A stretch of DNA of 64,000 nucleotides, taken from contig JAKTNV010000005.1 of the NCBI GenBank assembly GCA_022747635.1, forward strand, positions 43,631,238 to 43,695,237, in the 5' to 3' direction. Below the pieces are notes generated by a model that searched no databases, was not told where the DNA came from, and saw only the letters and a list, made by a program, of their open reading frames with translations. Origin of the DNA: Hetaerina americana (taxonomy: Eukaryota; Arthropoda; Insecta; Odonata; Calopterygidae). A program made the position numbers and the translations under genes. Each line of letters starts with the position of its first letter. Position 1 is the stretch's first letter. Below, piece after piece: positions 35,886 to 50,045 of the stretch.

Positions 35886-36505
35886 TTCGGAATTCCACAA
35901 ACGGTAGCCGTTATCCAAAGAAAAACATCTAAAATGTGTCTTTACGTCTTTTTGGTACAAAAAGTATTCAGCAGCTATTTAGTTGATTAACAAATTTATG
36001 GAATGAAATCTGTTGATTCTCTTATCAGAAAACAATCCAAAACAATATACCGAAATCACATCTACCCTGACTCCTCTTATATATTTTCATTGGGTTCATT
36101 ATTTTAAATTCATGCATTGCTTTTCCGGTCGAGTTTATGTAGTTTTGTTGTAACAATCCATCAAAACATGCTCCGCTAATATTTAACAGTTATTTTCCAT
36201 TGAAATTTAAGGTAAGGGCAACGTCAAAGCTGATGTTTGCCGTATTTTTTAGAAACCAAATTAGTTGCTTCAAAAAGATAAAATTAAACCATTAATTTCC
36301 ATCCAGTAAAAGACAATTGATCGAAAAATGTATCGCACCAGAAATACCAACAATATCTCTTTAAGTTGCAGCCTGGTTTTTTTTCAAAGGTTTCCGTTGG
36401 CATCAAATTGATTTCCTATTTTGAAATTCAAACATTTATGGCCGCAGAATATTTCTGTGGTTGGGAAGAGAGACTGGGGCATGCTGTCTGGAACCCAACC
36501 CAAAG

Positions 36506-36540
36506 TTCCCATTCTTTGCGTTAAACCCAAAGAATGGGAA
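36506..36540. repeat. Perfect 13-bp hairpin
   Basis: TTCCCATTCTTTG at 36506-36518 pairs exactly with 36528-36540 across a 9-nt loop, inside the third intron of neuroligin in this window. Confidence 0.8.
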
Positions 36541-37740
36541 TTATGAAAACATATATGTTACCATTCCTATTGTAAAGAGCTTTCCCAAAATGTGCTACTA
36601 AATTGAAAATGAAATAAACATGATTGAACTATAAATAACATGCAAAGAATATGCTTACACATTTCTTCACATTCCTCAAGTACTGATAAAACGTTTCATA
36701 TTCTTCAATATCCAGTCCAATAAGGTCAAACATCAGGAAATGCAAGTGAACACAGTGATTTGATTTGCGGAAAAATCCGCATTCAACCCGCAACTTTCAC
36801 AGGCGGCTAAGTAAGGATCATGTGAAGGCGTGAAGACAACATATATTCTCCTTCTGCGTCTTTTTTAGGACAAAAGTAGACGGGCGATGGAACGGAACAG
36901 CCCGAGTCAGGTGGTGTAAGATGTATTTCGTCTCATCCAAAGACGAGGCGAGAAGTGGAATAACAGTCAGCTTTGAAATTAAGAAACATATGAGTGGTGT
37001 CAATAAGTGGTGTTGGAAGTGATATTTTGGCTATCTAATATTAGTTAGCCTCACGTGAATTTCATTTAGCCGCTTAATAATCATTTCCCAGAAAAGTTAT
37101 GAAATACTAACCGAGTTAGAACTTGTAAACAATCATAGCTATGAGAAAACAAACAAAAATGAAACATTCATTGATGCGCTGTCGATTAACATAGTTTTCT
37201 TTCTTAAAATAGCTAATAGATTTTCTTTCCCTCCACACTAATCTCGTATTATACCTAGTCAGTTGATATAAGATGCGATGTGAAACTATAATTTACATGC
37301 TTAAAATATGATAAATTTAGTACTTTCGTCTTTTGGTCATAGTTTACATTTCAATAAGCAGCATTATCAAAATCGCTCTAATAATTATTGATAATTGAAA
37401 ATTACCAGTACATAGGATTGGTAATATTCCTAAATACGTAACTATTTGCCTACAAAATTAACAAAGGTATTTTACAGTTCATAACCATAGCATATTTATT
37501 AATTTTATAAAAAATATGGCGTCAACAACTAATTACAATAAAAAGGTACTTATTAGGCCTCTCTTCTCACCAATTCATTATTGATCTCGTCGAGATTTCG
37601 CATATGATTGTTATATTAATTGTATTGCTTTTACTTAATACTTAAATTACTTTTATTAACTACATCGTTCCTCTTTTGAACTGTGTATATACTCGTATAC
37701 GTGTGCGTGTATAAATGCATATATATTTTTATACATATAA

Positions 37741-38144
<404 letters not shown>

Positions 38145-39898
38145 ATATAAATGCATATGTATATATTCTATTCACACCCATACACATATACGGGTGTACT
38201 GATAAATGAAGGTGCCTGCAACTACGGATATATGATAGTGAGTTATCTTAATTTGAGTTAATAATCGTTTGGAAAAACGAAGGAAACTCTGTTTTATTTA
38301 ATTACCTTTGGATTAAAATGCACTTTCGGAAAACAATTTTAATTTTTTAATACAACAACTGGTAAATTAATATCCTACCCGCACTTACAAAACAACCCTT
38401 CTACAAACCCAGGCTGCGGACTCATCACTTCATTTGCCTGTTCCCCGTTTATGGCTGACTAAATATCTGCTATCCTCCCACGTGTCCTCACAATTGAAGT
38501 AATTTCCCGAAAACACATCTCTTTACGCTTTTCCTAAAATAGTAACTGACCTTTCACTAACTAATTTCTTTGCTAATCATTAGCTCCCTCATGGGATATT
38601 TTGGTAAACTTAGTTCTATGTTCATGACGTCACGAATAATTTTTTTTTAATTTATGACAACAAGTTGGCAGCACTAATGTACGCAAAAAAAATTTTAATT
38701 TCAAATTATTCATCGGAAAACAAAGTCTATACATTCAGATCATATCTGCAAATCCATATATTCAAAGTATACCACTGTCAGCATTGTAATTTCAAATGTA
38801 TAAAATAAATTCCCTTAGCCCAAAAGTAAATTGGATGAACATATTTAAATGGTTTTTCCTTACTAAGTAGCACCGTAAGACCCACTAGCACACATTTCCG
38901 CGGTAAAGTTGTAACTTATGTCTCAATTCTAACGCAGAATATATTTCTCATTATGACGCTGGTGTTTACTAATCCCTAGAGTATCTGGAATTGTAGCAAT
39001 ACGCTTATGGAAACGCTTTCCTGTCAGACATCCAATGTTCTGTGTTCATAGGGCATACATATACACATGTCATTGAAAGGGTGAAATTCATTTGAAATTC
39101 ACCGGTTTCCTTTCAAGCATGGCACTAATCATTAGACGGAAAAACTTACCAGGTAACTAAGCACAGAATGCACTTCAGTTACAGCTATGTATGCGTATCA
39201 GGTTATCTGCGCGTTTCAAGAATGTCAGAGCGCTTGCTCCCTTTGATCTTACGGAAAGGGAAAGAGAGCTAGGAGATTACCTGCATAAAATTGAGGTTCT
39301 TTTTCAAGAAATTCATGATGTGGAGACGTTTCATCCTCGTCCTGCGAGCGATGCAACTGCGGGATCAAGTTCAGCCACAAAGCCATTTTGTGGCTACGGT
39401 AGTGACTTCGCATTTTGGCTTTTGGACCTGAAAGAAATCGAGGAAAGGGCTTTAAATTTTACTTCCTTTATCCTACTTACGTGTTAACTCCTTTCAACCC
39501 CTTGAATAACCTAATCAATCGACTTCTTTTATAACCAACATTTTCAACCCAAAAAAATTCACGTGCATAAATTATGTCACTATTCTATAAAAAATTTATT
39601 CAAAGAACAAAAGAAGCTTAATAGCCACATAGCTACGCCAGAAAGCTGGAATAAAATAGTATATATTACTGTAAGACGCATGCATGATTTTGAAAAAACC
39701 TTAAGCTTGAGTTCATCTGGAATATATACTTGTACATAGCTATTTTAAATACATGGCTTTCAAAACCTTTTATTTTCCAAGAAAGCTTATTTTAATATCT
39801 ACAAGGAATTGTTATCATTTTTAGGAAATAGTTATTACCAATTAGTAATCAAAGGAAGTAGATCAAAGCGTGAAAGTAGCAAGCAGAGAATAACTAAC

Positions 39899-40035
39899 CC
39901 ATATTAAGATGCATTTGCGAGGTGAGGTCAAAGGGCATCCACGCCGGGAAGTGACCGCTGGACTCAGAACGCCCGCTAGGCCATGGCTGACCCCTAGCCG
40001 CATCTCTCTTGACTTGGCTGTCCCAATTCGGGTCA
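39899..40035 (-). CDS. Nlg: Neuroligin, small internal exon
   Basis: 137 nt between acceptor TTGACCAG (ending 40036) and donor GTTAGT (from 39898). The first T completes a Gly codon begun by GG in the preceding exon, and the last G starts a Gly codon finished by the next exon, so both phases agree. It encodes DPNWDSQVKRDAARG, a variable middle, then FPAWMPFDLTSQMHLNMG. Neuroligins and cholinesterases have DPN here, followed by a W-x-x-F/Y...Q-x-x-L-x-x-G segment near the end of the esterase-like fold. The order relative to the flanking exons is right. It is less GC-rich than the other exons. The short length means the call rests on phase, splice sites and these anchor residues. Confidence 0.85.
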
Positions 40036-41571
40036 CTGGTCAACGGGAGAACGTTAACAGTCAGGGGCCAGATTTGTAATGGGAAGGCCATTAAATCATG
40101 AAGAGTATTTATAGCTGCTATGAGAGTCTAAGTAATAAATGCCACGTGCACAAACTTAATTTACAGATACAAAAATGAGAAAACACTTAAAGTTGCCCTT
40201 TTCGTCCTGATAAGTCTTTTGTTTTCACGTTTTTCCTTCCAATGCGCGGTAGATATTTGCCGGTTATATTATTAAAACTTTCAGTTCAACTCCTACCAAG
40301 CCCTTGAATGACAAAACTTCCTCCCAGAACGGTGGAAATGAATATGTTTAGCATACGATATGAATGAAAATATTTGCAGCTTTTTTTATTGATTCTATTC
40401 TATAGTAATGTATAATAAATGCATTTATCGAAAACACATCCAAGAAATATACAAGCTGAGTAAACAGCGAAAAAGAAGAGGTAAATAATGGAAGAACTAG
40501 CTAAGAATTAGATGAAATTTTGAAATTAAAATATTATTTTTGTTTTCGTGAATAATTGGCTTATGCTCAAAGAATTTATGAATGAGAAGCAAATATTAAT
40601 ACACTGTATGATTTACACAAATATACGCTAATTACTTTTACCAAAAAATTAAAGATATTTAATCATCAATCTTTTCATCTATGAAACTTTTTTTAACCTT
40701 CGTTACCACAAACCTTGACTTTAAATATTTCCATTTGCGTGCATCTAAAACCTTTTCCAAAACGCCAAATGCTATTTGTATTAATTGGAAATTCAAAAAA
40801 GGATATTATTTTTATCTTCTGGGCCTTTTACATGTTTCATATCAATTCAAAGCTGATATTTAGTGCCAAGTATATTTTTAATAACACGCAAAAGTGGTAA
40901 AACTTAAAAATGTGGTAATATGAAGTAAGCGGCATGACGTTATGGGAATGAGAAATAAGTGTGAAATCCTCAGTGGTGTAAGTAAAGCAAATTATATGAA
41001 AGTGAATGATACAGTATCCTCTGTCCTTCCACGGAACTCGTATCTATTAGGGTATTTTAGTTTTTTTATTTATCTTAGTGGCATATAAGTGTTATATATA
41101 ATTATTAATTTTTGTAGTCTACCGTTCGAGATAGGCCATTGATGTACACCCTTGCATTTCTACTTTGCCTCGTCCAATAAGGCAAACCCTGACACCCCAC
41201 TCTGCATTACACGTATTCAAGTCAACGCACTTTCCTACCTCACTCCTCGAAACGAAAATGACGATTCATTTTCTTTCCATTCCTCGTTTTTCTTAGGTTC
41301 TCTCTATTATAATCTTGAACTCACCATCACCTTTCAATACGCTCTGCGCCCACTTCCCATACCTTCTTTGGATTTCTTCCAAAAATTGCCTCCTCCCCCA
41401 ACTTTCTTCGTTTGCTTCCCTTACTGTTTATTTTAATTATTCATATTCCAACTAATACCTAGGCGACATCTCAAAAGCCCCCTATCTATGCCTGCGATTC
41501 ATCTTCCTTCATGGTCGAGTCTCCGTGGAGTACAAAATCACACTCCATGTGAAGTTTATTACTACTGCCAA

Positions 41572-41875
41572 GGGGATCGGGATTGGTGCGGTGGCTATCG
41601 TACTGGCTTCCCACTCAGATTGGGTTCGAATCCCGGTGGTGTTGAATATTTTTCAGAGGTGTCTCGATCCCTACTTGAGGTGTTTTGTGGAGGGCACTTT
41701 GAGTGAGTACCCCGTCCGTCGGATGGGACGTTAAGCTGCGGATCCCTTGGCGCCTTTCGTAAAGAGTAGGCTATGCCGACGCCGGGGTTCTCTCCCCCCT
41801 TCATCCTTTCCATTCCAACCCCTATGGCGCAAAGACCTCAGCAGTCGGTGTTCTCCCCTAATTACTACTACTACA
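41572..41875 (+). mobile_element. SINE family B copy
   Basis: The head reads GCGGTGGCTATCGTACTGGC and the B box GGGTTCGAATCCCGGTGG. The body includes GTGTTTTGTGGAGGGCACTT, CCGTCCGTCGGATGGGACGT and CTTGGCGCCTTTCGTAAAGA. It ends in a short (TAC)n tail. The same body is present in reverse orientation at 50046-50355. Confidence 0.85.
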
Positions 41876-41994
41876 TTATTAATGCCAAATTAGCATCCTG
41901 CCTCAAAGTCTCTTTCATAAACTTTTTCCACCTTTATAAGGTTCTTTACCTAGAGCAAAACCTTTTCCGAATGTCCCTAACACTTTGGTCATCA

Positions 41995-42190
41995 TGAACA
42001 AAAGCACTTACAATATTGGTAAACTGCTCTACCTGCTTTAGGTTTTTCCCTCCAATTTTAATATTTAATTCACACGTCTTTCTTCTAAAATCGTCATAAC
42101 GTTTTATTTGTGTACATTAAATCTCATCCCATACTTATTAAACTGAACTTAAAACGTGTTCAACAGTGATCGTAACCCCTTGGCTGAATG
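41995..42190 (-). pseudogene. LINE reverse transcriptase fragment (antisense)
   Basis: The minus strand reads, with shifts, KYGMRFNVHK-N-VM followed by a degraded INLKIGG and KNLKQVEQFT. This is the segment just after the polymerase box in the LINE at 14150-14270 (YGMRINIYKTKVM, IKIGGQKLEQVEQFTYLG). It is therefore a decayed relative of that LINE in the opposite orientation. Confidence 0.65.
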
Positions 42191-43985
42191 GAAGTTTAAT
42201 GTTTGATATACAAGCCTAAGTAATCTTATAGATTTTCCGTCTGCTTTCACTTCTGTTTTCCTGCAGCCTTCCTATGTATCTCCTACCCAGATCTCCGCTA
42301 TAGAAGTACATAATATTGTCTTGTGTCCTCTAATTAGTACATTATTTCTACGCAATTTACTCCGTCCAATGGCTTCACCCAATCAGTGAAACAAATATAT
42401 CCTGATTGGAACCAATGTAAAACATACGTAAATCGGTGACCTCATTACTACTATGGCATCACGTGTACCCCCCTCTTCCTGAAACCAAACTGATTATCTC
42501 GTCAGTCATTATTTTCCTCCTTTCCATCATTTTGTTCGCCCTAACTACCACCTTAGATGCAAGTGAAATGAACCTTATTGTTTTTAAACCCTCACATACG
42601 ACTTCCTTTTCCTGTTTTCGGATGGAAATTCACACTAATCTGACGCAACCTTTAGGCCCAATTCCTTCCTTATAAGCGCAAAAAAGTAACTTTTTAAAAA
42701 TGTCCACGTTTTCCTAAACCCATAAGTATTTTTGTAGAAGAGGTATCTATCACCACTTCCTTATTTGATTTCAATTTACTCAACGCTCTTTCTATCTCGC
42801 AGTCAAGTGCTTTACTTAATCTTCGTCGTGTTTTTATGTCCAACCTTATCTTATCGTACGCTCTTTCTATTTATAAATTTACTGACCTAAAGTTCTTAGT
42901 TATGGAATCTTTTATGCATTCATTCCTGACTCTAAACTCTACTAAATATTTTCTCTCCTCAATATTTCTTGGGTAAATTTATAGTTTTATTCTCTTTTTG
43001 TTGTTAGTGTTCACGCATTTTACCTGTCACTTCTCAATAAGCCTAAACATTCCTCCGCAGTGCACCATGCTCATTCCTACTTCATAAACTTTCATATCCC
43101 TTCGTCCTCAGCCACGCGTCTTAAGCCCTTGTAATTTACCCAATATGTATGTCACACAATAAAAAATAGTAAACAATGTTTGTATGGCTCCGCATTAGCC
43201 TGGCGAAAGGGTAAATTTATCAAATCCTGTTGATTTTCTGTGGATTTCGTGTACATGATGCCAGATGACATCTTTCTTTTTGGTGAATGCCTGACGAGGT
43301 AACCACATACTTTGAAAGTATATGTTCGGGAGAGATACTTCAATGAAGTCGAAATCAGAAACTTACGTGGAATTGAGTAATTTCCTTCGGAAAAAGATAG
43401 ATATTTTGAAATGATTTCGTCAATTTTCCTTCACTTTCAATGAAAAGATACGACTATGTTAAACATATTCACACTGCATAGCTTCTGGAGATTATGGAAA
43501 GAAAATTGTCCCAATTGGGGCAAGACGTCATCTTAATTAAACCGAACGGTAAACAAGGGAGCGTTTCACGCAAGCATGTACGTATATAAAGCGATCTAAG
43601 GACGAGAGAATATTTATAGACCCAAGCGGCATGAAATCAGCTATCCAATAGTCTCATTATGAGGAGCCCCAGAACACCTTTCCGACAGTTACAATACTCG
43701 GCTGTTTCCTTTATATTTTACTTTAAAATAATATAAAAAGGTAGAGAAGAGTAAATATACACATTATGAAATAAGTCCATTAATCAATACAGTATAATAC
43801 ATAATAAAAAGCATATAAATTAAGAAAAAAATATCCTGATTAGCGTCATGTTATTAAAAAAGCACGAAAAGGCTATTATTATCAGATTCAATTATATGTA
43901 ATAATGTTTATAGTGTTCACATCAAATATAAAAAGAGTTCGAAGCAAAGAAAGTCGATGAATACTATTGAAAATTATCCACTCAC

Positions 43986-45030
43986 CCTGATTTGACGAAA
44001 TTGGCAAAGTAGCGAATCATGGTGACCGCGACTGACACATCCTGGCGCGTGTAGTTCATGAGCACCTCAGGCGGGGAGTTGGTGGAGTAGAGGAGGCCGG
44101 GGGAGAGGCCGCCGAGGACGGCGACGCCAAAGAGGTGCGTGACCACCTCCTCGGGCGCGGAGCCCAACCGCTCCTGCGCATAGTCCACGCCGTCCCGGGC
44201 GTGGTGCGAGAAGTGCAGCAAGTAGGTGGGGGCGCCGCGACCGGCCGCGTGGCTCCTCGTCACCGAGACGAGCGGTGCCACCGTCTGACCGTCTCCCAGG
44301 GCCTCCACCGTCGCGTCCCGCACCGTGATGGGGTGTAGGTGGTGCCGGGCGGGAGCAAGGGCCCCGGGCGCCGCCGGCGGCGTGGACGGCGTCGGCGGCC
44401 CGTCCCCGAACTTGGCGCTCCGCGACCCCCGGGCCCGTGGGTCCCCGCCCAACCCCACCCAGTCCGTGTACTCGTTCTTGACGGCCGCGAGGATCTCCCG
44501 CCGGTGGTAGTGGTACGAGTTGGCCACAAAGGTGCGCAGCAGCGCGTCCCGCCGCTCCTCCTCGAGGCCCCAGCGGACGTCCTCCGCCGAGAGCTCCGCG
44601 TACGCCTCCGCCGTGGCCACGCCGAGAACGAGGGGCGTGCGGGCGAAGGGGGCGGCCGAGGGTCCCGGGGCCACGCCCTCGGGGGTCTCGAGCCAGGGCC
44701 CCGTATCGTCCTGGCGGAGGGCGGGGGCAAAGCGAGCGAGGAAGCGGAGGGCGGGTGGGTAGGAGGAGAGGAGGGCCCGGAGGGAGGCCCTCCGGAGGCA
44801 GGGAGCGACGTCCACGTCCTCACCCTGGGGGGCCGCGGGCGGCGGGTCCGAGGCGGAGTGCAGCTGCAGAGGGGGGGAGGGGTCATGGGAGCGGAAGGGG
44901 GGGTGTGGCTGCGTGGGGGCCAGGCACCCTAGCCGCTCGGCCACCTTCCGCCGGAGAGCCCGCGGCTCCCGGACCACCGCCCACAGGCTCTGGGCCGACC
45001 CGCTCAGCATCACCGCGCGCTGGAATAGAC
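43986..45030 (-). CDS. Nlg: Neuroligin, large esterase-like exon
   Basis: 1045 nt from acceptor CCGCAG (ending 45031) to donor GG|GTGAGT (43985). The first GT completes a Gly codon; the last GG starts another. It opens GLFQRAVMLSGSAQSLWAV, matching the G-L-F-x-R-A-x-x-x-S-G-S-A block that follows the nucleophile elbow in cholinesterase-like proteins. Later blocks are THLFGVAVLGGLSPG and MNYTRQDVSVAVTMIRYFAN, the typical end of the neuroligin esterase-like domain. Two long insertions rich in Pro/Gly/Ala/Arg (after about residues 40 and 205) make it longer than usual. Composition is extremely GC-rich with G/C at most third positions, so the other frames stay open by chance. The product is an extracellular adhesion domain that binds neurexin in characterised neuroligins; binding here is inferred. 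Confidence 0.93.
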
Positions 45031-45962
45031 CTGCGGTACGAGACGAGGGCAGACCGGTTGACACCCTTAGTTTTCGCGGTAGAAGTTATTATTATAATTG
45101 GTACTCTGCCAGTTAAGAGAGGTTTTTCATGGGCACTGGTAGAGCAGTTGTAAAAATATACATTTACATTCCTCTTCTAACAAAAAACAAAACATGAAAT
45201 CTTGCACTAGAGTACAAATCCACATTCTTCTTTTCTCCCTTCATTCCGTCCAATATAAATACCTATGCAATTCCTTCTCCTTCCTAGCCAACCTAACGTT
45301 CTCCTCCCTATGACAGTCTTCAACATGAATTAAGGCTTTAAGCAATAGCCAACACAACAAAAGCGGAGATAAACAGAAATAAAAATGCCATATTATAAAC
45401 TATTGAGAAATATTCATATCTAACTCTTAGTTAATATTAATTGTTACATTTAAATCTTTTAATTTTCAAATATTCAAATTTATTGAAAAATGGACAATTT
45501 GAGAACACATCACGTAACAAATTAGTGAAATTTGCAAAATTTTGTGTTTATTATGTGCAGAGCAACGGTAAAATGAAGTAAAATTAAAAATGCATTCATC
45601 AATGGAATTTCACAATAATTTTAATTGAATATTGCCTTTGGAACTATTTATTTATTTTTATCGTATTTCTTACATGAAGATTTAATTAATCTGCCGAGGG
45701 CGTGCTTAACATTATCGGCTAATAATGCAAGTGAAATACCCCTGCAGGCGTATTTAATGAAAATATTTCGCAGAAGAAAGGGCAGAGAGTGTTTTGGAAT
45801 CTGTCTTAAATTAAAGAGCGAAGCATATTTCTCAAGAATACCTTTACGACAGGTACGATAACAGTTTTGCAAATAAGTTATTAATAAAATAAAATAATGG
45901 TTGTAATGAGTTTTGTTTTTCACAAAACTCCTGTAAACAGCACCTTTTATACCATAATGCGA

Positions 45963-46553
45963 TTCAATGCAACAATTTCAGAGCGTAAAAATCATTCGCC
46001 TTGACTGGGACTCGAACCCAGATCCCTCAATATCCGGTCGAGTGCTTTAGCCACTTAAGCTACCGAGGCGTCCTCTTAAACTCTGAAATTTTGGGGCTTT
46101 TAAAGGAACTAGATGTTATGACGAAATACCGTACATACAATGTCACATGTATTCGTAGTCGTGCGCGAGGCGCCCAGTCAAGGCGAATGATTTTTACGCT
46201 CTGAAATTGTTGCATTGAAATGCACATTAGCGGATGACTCCGTTAAAAGTTACTGTTGCGGCATCTCCCGCAGTTTCTTTGGAATTTGTCAAAGGGAAAA
46301 CACCATACGTGTTTAAAGTTGGCTTTAACCTCGTGGACAGTGGCGCCTCGCGCACGACTACGAATACATGTGACATTGTATGTACGGTATTTCGTCATAA
46401 CATCTAGTTCCTTTAAAAGCCCCAAAATTTCAGAGTTTAAGAGGACGCCTCGGTAGCTTAAGTGGCTAAAGCACTCGACCGGATATTGAGGGATCTGGGT
46501 TCGAGTCCCAGTCAAGGCGAATGATTTTTACGCTCTGAAATTGTTGCATTGAA
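45963..46553. repeat. 212-bp foldback built on SINE family D
   Basis: The left arm 45963-46174 and the right arm 46342-46553 are reverse complements of equal length, apparently with very few or no mismatches. Both translate to the same peptide starting MTGTRTQIPQYPVECFSHLS when read inward. Each arm holds a tRNA-like unit (right arm, about 46446-46520: CCTCGGTAGCTTAAGTGGCT as A box, GGGTTCGAGTCCCAG as B box) and its flanking sequence. The 167-bp centre starts with a plus-oriented tail copy (46176-46278), then unique sequence. Confidence 0.9.
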
Positions 46554-46617
46554 ATGCACATTAGCGGATGACTCCGTTAAAAGTTACTGTTGCGGCATCT
46601 CCCGCAGTTTCTTTGGA
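46511..46617 (+). repeat. Second direct copy of SINE-D tail
   Basis: 46511-46617 repeats 46176-46278 nearly base for base, from AGTCAAGGCGAATG through CTCCCGCAGTTTCTTTGG. It extends the right arm of the foldback beyond the inverted part. Confidence 0.85.
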
Positions 46618-49600
46618 TAATGCGATTCTTCAAAAGACGCCTGGAGCCGTCTTCTTTAGCATTCTTCCGATGCTTAATGTGGTGCCTGATGAATTCCAAA
46701 CAGAATCAGAATTGGTCACAGCCTACATCATTCAAATAATGGGTATGCGAAATAGAAACTTGCTTTAAACAAAACCAATGCCGTGTGATCCATCATGCAA
46801 TGATTCTCACTCCATTTGATCTGAGCAAAAAAACATATAATCCAATAGTAATTTTCCCAATTTAACAGTTATTATCCTGATTAGAAAACACATAAATTGA
46901 TGTTTTCTCTGTTGCTGTTGCATTGAAATAATGCAGGGAAATTTTATAAACTAATTAGATTTATATCTAAAAATTCAATATAACATTTATTGCATTCATT
47001 GTAAATAAATGCAAACAATTGTGATTTGCTTATACAAGATATTATAAATACAAGCAACAAATGCATTGAATTAAATTAAAAATCTAGCAGCACAAATTTT
47101 ACGTGCAACGTAATAATTTCGTCCACCATCAGAAATTTGCTTTTGCCATGTTTGACGAGAGTTAAGGAAGAGGGAATAGATCACTTCCCGCATGAACGAC
47201 GGGTTTAATCTAAAAAAGTGAAATGTTTTGAGATAATTAAGGTTGAAATAAAAATTTTATTTCTCGTTTCAGCATTGAAATCGTCCTTGGATATTTTCTA
47301 GTTTCATGGAATTGTCGCCTGCACACAGAAACAGCTCCGTAATGAGAACTCGAGTAAGATTTGAAAATCGTAAAGCTCATCATCTGAAGTCGGGAAAGAT
47401 ATGGCAATGGCTCTTCTAAGAAACACCCTTTACGGAATTTATTTATAACGACTTGATAAGAAGGAGAGATTGGGAAATCGTTTCATCGTACTGTAATGTA
47501 TGATTCAATTCTAGACATTATCAGTGGGAACAAACATACAACTGAAAGCTTCGCGGTGCACTTTCATTCTCGATGGTAGAAAAGAAAACCACATTTCTCG
47601 CGCTAACTTCACAGGGAGGTCGATAAATTTTCTTCTTCCCTCAACGGTCGTGGATGGAACAATTAAACGTCGTTCTCGAGACTCTCGGGCATCGCGGCGT
47701 TATGGCAGGAATGAGGCAACATTGTACGCGAATGAATAGCATGACACAAGCATGTGAGGGCTAGCTGGAGGGTGGAGAATGATCTCACGAGTCTCTTAAA
47801 TTTGGAAACCGACGTGACGGCGGAAGCTCGTTCATATGACGGTCTAGTGGACGAGGGGACTCCCAGGAGGACTTGCGGTCTGGACAAAGAGAGATGGGAT
47901 GGAGATGTTTAGGTCTAAGTGGAAGGGGGACTCCCAAGGTAGTAGTAGGAATACAAACGTATCCTAGTCTGTCTCCTTCCCCGAGTTTGTGACGGCATCT
48001 CAAGGTCTTTTTTCATCTTCAAATTTAATCTCGCTTTTATCTCGGAGGGGAAGAAGGATGAGCAAGTTCAGAAAAGTCGTTCGTGTTGAAAAGCGATAAT
48101 GTCCCGTATTTTCCGTAATTTACGACCTTTAAGTCGCGAAACTATTTTCTTAGAGTCTGGACGAATGTTTCAGAGAGGAGGGTTTCTAACTTATTCAATT
48201 CGTACGAAAAACTTGTGCCAAATGCTATTGCCTAACACTCATCGATTATCTAAAGAGTATAGTTTTTAATTGAATTTAAACCAAATTATAATTAAAATCA
48301 CTTTATTTTAAAAGTCAATGCCTAATTCTCTATTGATATTAGGTATGTAAATTGTAACCTTATCCGAAGCTAATTCACTGTCGTCTATATTCTGAATAAT
48401 TAAAAGGATCAAAGCTTTATCAAAATATTATCTTGCAAATTATTAATATAAGGAAGAGATTATTTTACGCCAAAGAAAGAGTTTATCATATTACTAATTT
48501 TAATTTATCGCTAATGCTCTGGAGTCCTAGTTTGCTTTCTTAGGATAGTGGACATTGAATGGCTACGGGAATAAACATTGGGACTCTTCAATTTAGATTA
48601 CAAAATGGTTTGCTTGAGCAGAAATATGTTGAAAACCAACATTAAATATGGCGCCGAGCAAACGACTTTACCTACAAGTACATCCACCATATTTGAATAC
48701 TACTCATATGGCGTCCTCAAAGTGGACCACTTGGGTGAATACCCAGTTTATTAGCTAAAAAATGCATATAATGTTTAAAGAAAGTAACTAACCACTCATA
48801 CACGCACACAAACACATACATGTAATACACACACACTTGCATAATTGTTCTCCGTTTAACTCTTAAGGAAAAACTCTGCGTACCTCATACGTTTATCTTT
48901 TTTTTTGATCGTTGTGTTTTGTTAGTTGCATTTAGAAAAATAAGGGGAGAAAATAATAATAAATCTGATTTTTTATTAGTGGTGTAATATTCCATTTATT
49001 TTTTAATTAGGCTTTAGGGATAAACAGCATTCAATGGAGAAAGGTTGACAATAAGACAAAACATAGGTTCTTCGTGAGAGTCATATCCGTCAACGAACTT
49101 AATGCGGGTAAGGATTTATTTTCTGGTAAAAAGGAGTTTGAAAATCCTAGAGAAAAACCTTAGTAACGGATAAAATGGCACATTTTATTTTTAATTGATT
49201 AGAAAATAAAGAATCAGAAGGAAAAGGCCATTATATAGCAATGGTGAGGGGTTGATTGAAAGGCAAGGGAGACCAATTATATCATCTAATTAGGCAATAT
49301 TAGCAATTGAAAAACTTTTACAGCATACAATAGTCCTTAAGCTTTCAGTGACACATATGTAATAATGATGGCATTAAGTGAATAGGGACAGAGGTGAATG
49401 CAAAGGACTCTGTACGCTTGTGGAAAGAATGTATTAGGCCCGTGCCATTAAGCGTAGATAAGGTTATATAATGGGATAATAGAAAACAAAAAGTTGTAGT
49501 GGGTGTGTTGTATTAGGTTTAGGAATACTTTGGGTGATGGTAGGGTTCAAACGTATTATGAATGAGTGATGAATAAAGGAGAATAGCCTATAACACACAT

Positions 49601-50045
49601 TAAAGATAAGAAATTTGTGCAAACTGACTTTATCTATTCAATTACCTTTCCCATTTTTATTCCCACGATCATCCTTCCCATGAGTGTATAATAAGCCAGT
49701 TTCATTTGAAAAAAAAAATATATTTATATAGCCCACTGACATTCAATGCCCACAATATATTTAAGAGAGAAAATGCTGAGGAAAAATATATACATGTGTA
49801 TGTATAACGCCATAATATATTATAACATGCCATAGGGACAAATTCAATGTGAATAATTCTCTATTGGCACGTGGTTATTATGAGTGGCTCAGTAGCGTCC
49901 TATTTCGATAATCAGCTTTAAATTTTTTACACATTCTAAGATGATATTATAATTTTCAAACAAGTTCAAGTGAAAAACAAGAATTCCTCGCTCGCAAATG
50001 GTATCATCCATCGAATTTAACTAATATATATGCGCTTCATCTTTT

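Larger units (their letters stand above)
40036..43985 (-). other. Nlg: Neuroligin intron (second in window)
   Basis: 3950 bp from donor GTGAGT (43985) to acceptor AG (40037-40036). It contains a SINE-B copy (41572-41875), an antisense LINE remnant (about 42000-42190) and CT-rich DNA at 41.1-43.1 kb that is probably further LINE debris. Confidence 0.85.

Noticed and set aside
43982..45153. Long plus-strand and other-frame ORFs (44339-44932, 44260-44886, 44755-45153)
   Set aside because: They are open because of extreme GC content opposite the neuroligin exon; they contain no domain, only Arg/Gly/Pro-rich sequence.
48781..48840. CRISPR-like or tandem array in the CA-rich segment
   Set aside because: It is a short imperfect (CA)n tract; no spaced repeats exist anywhere in the window.
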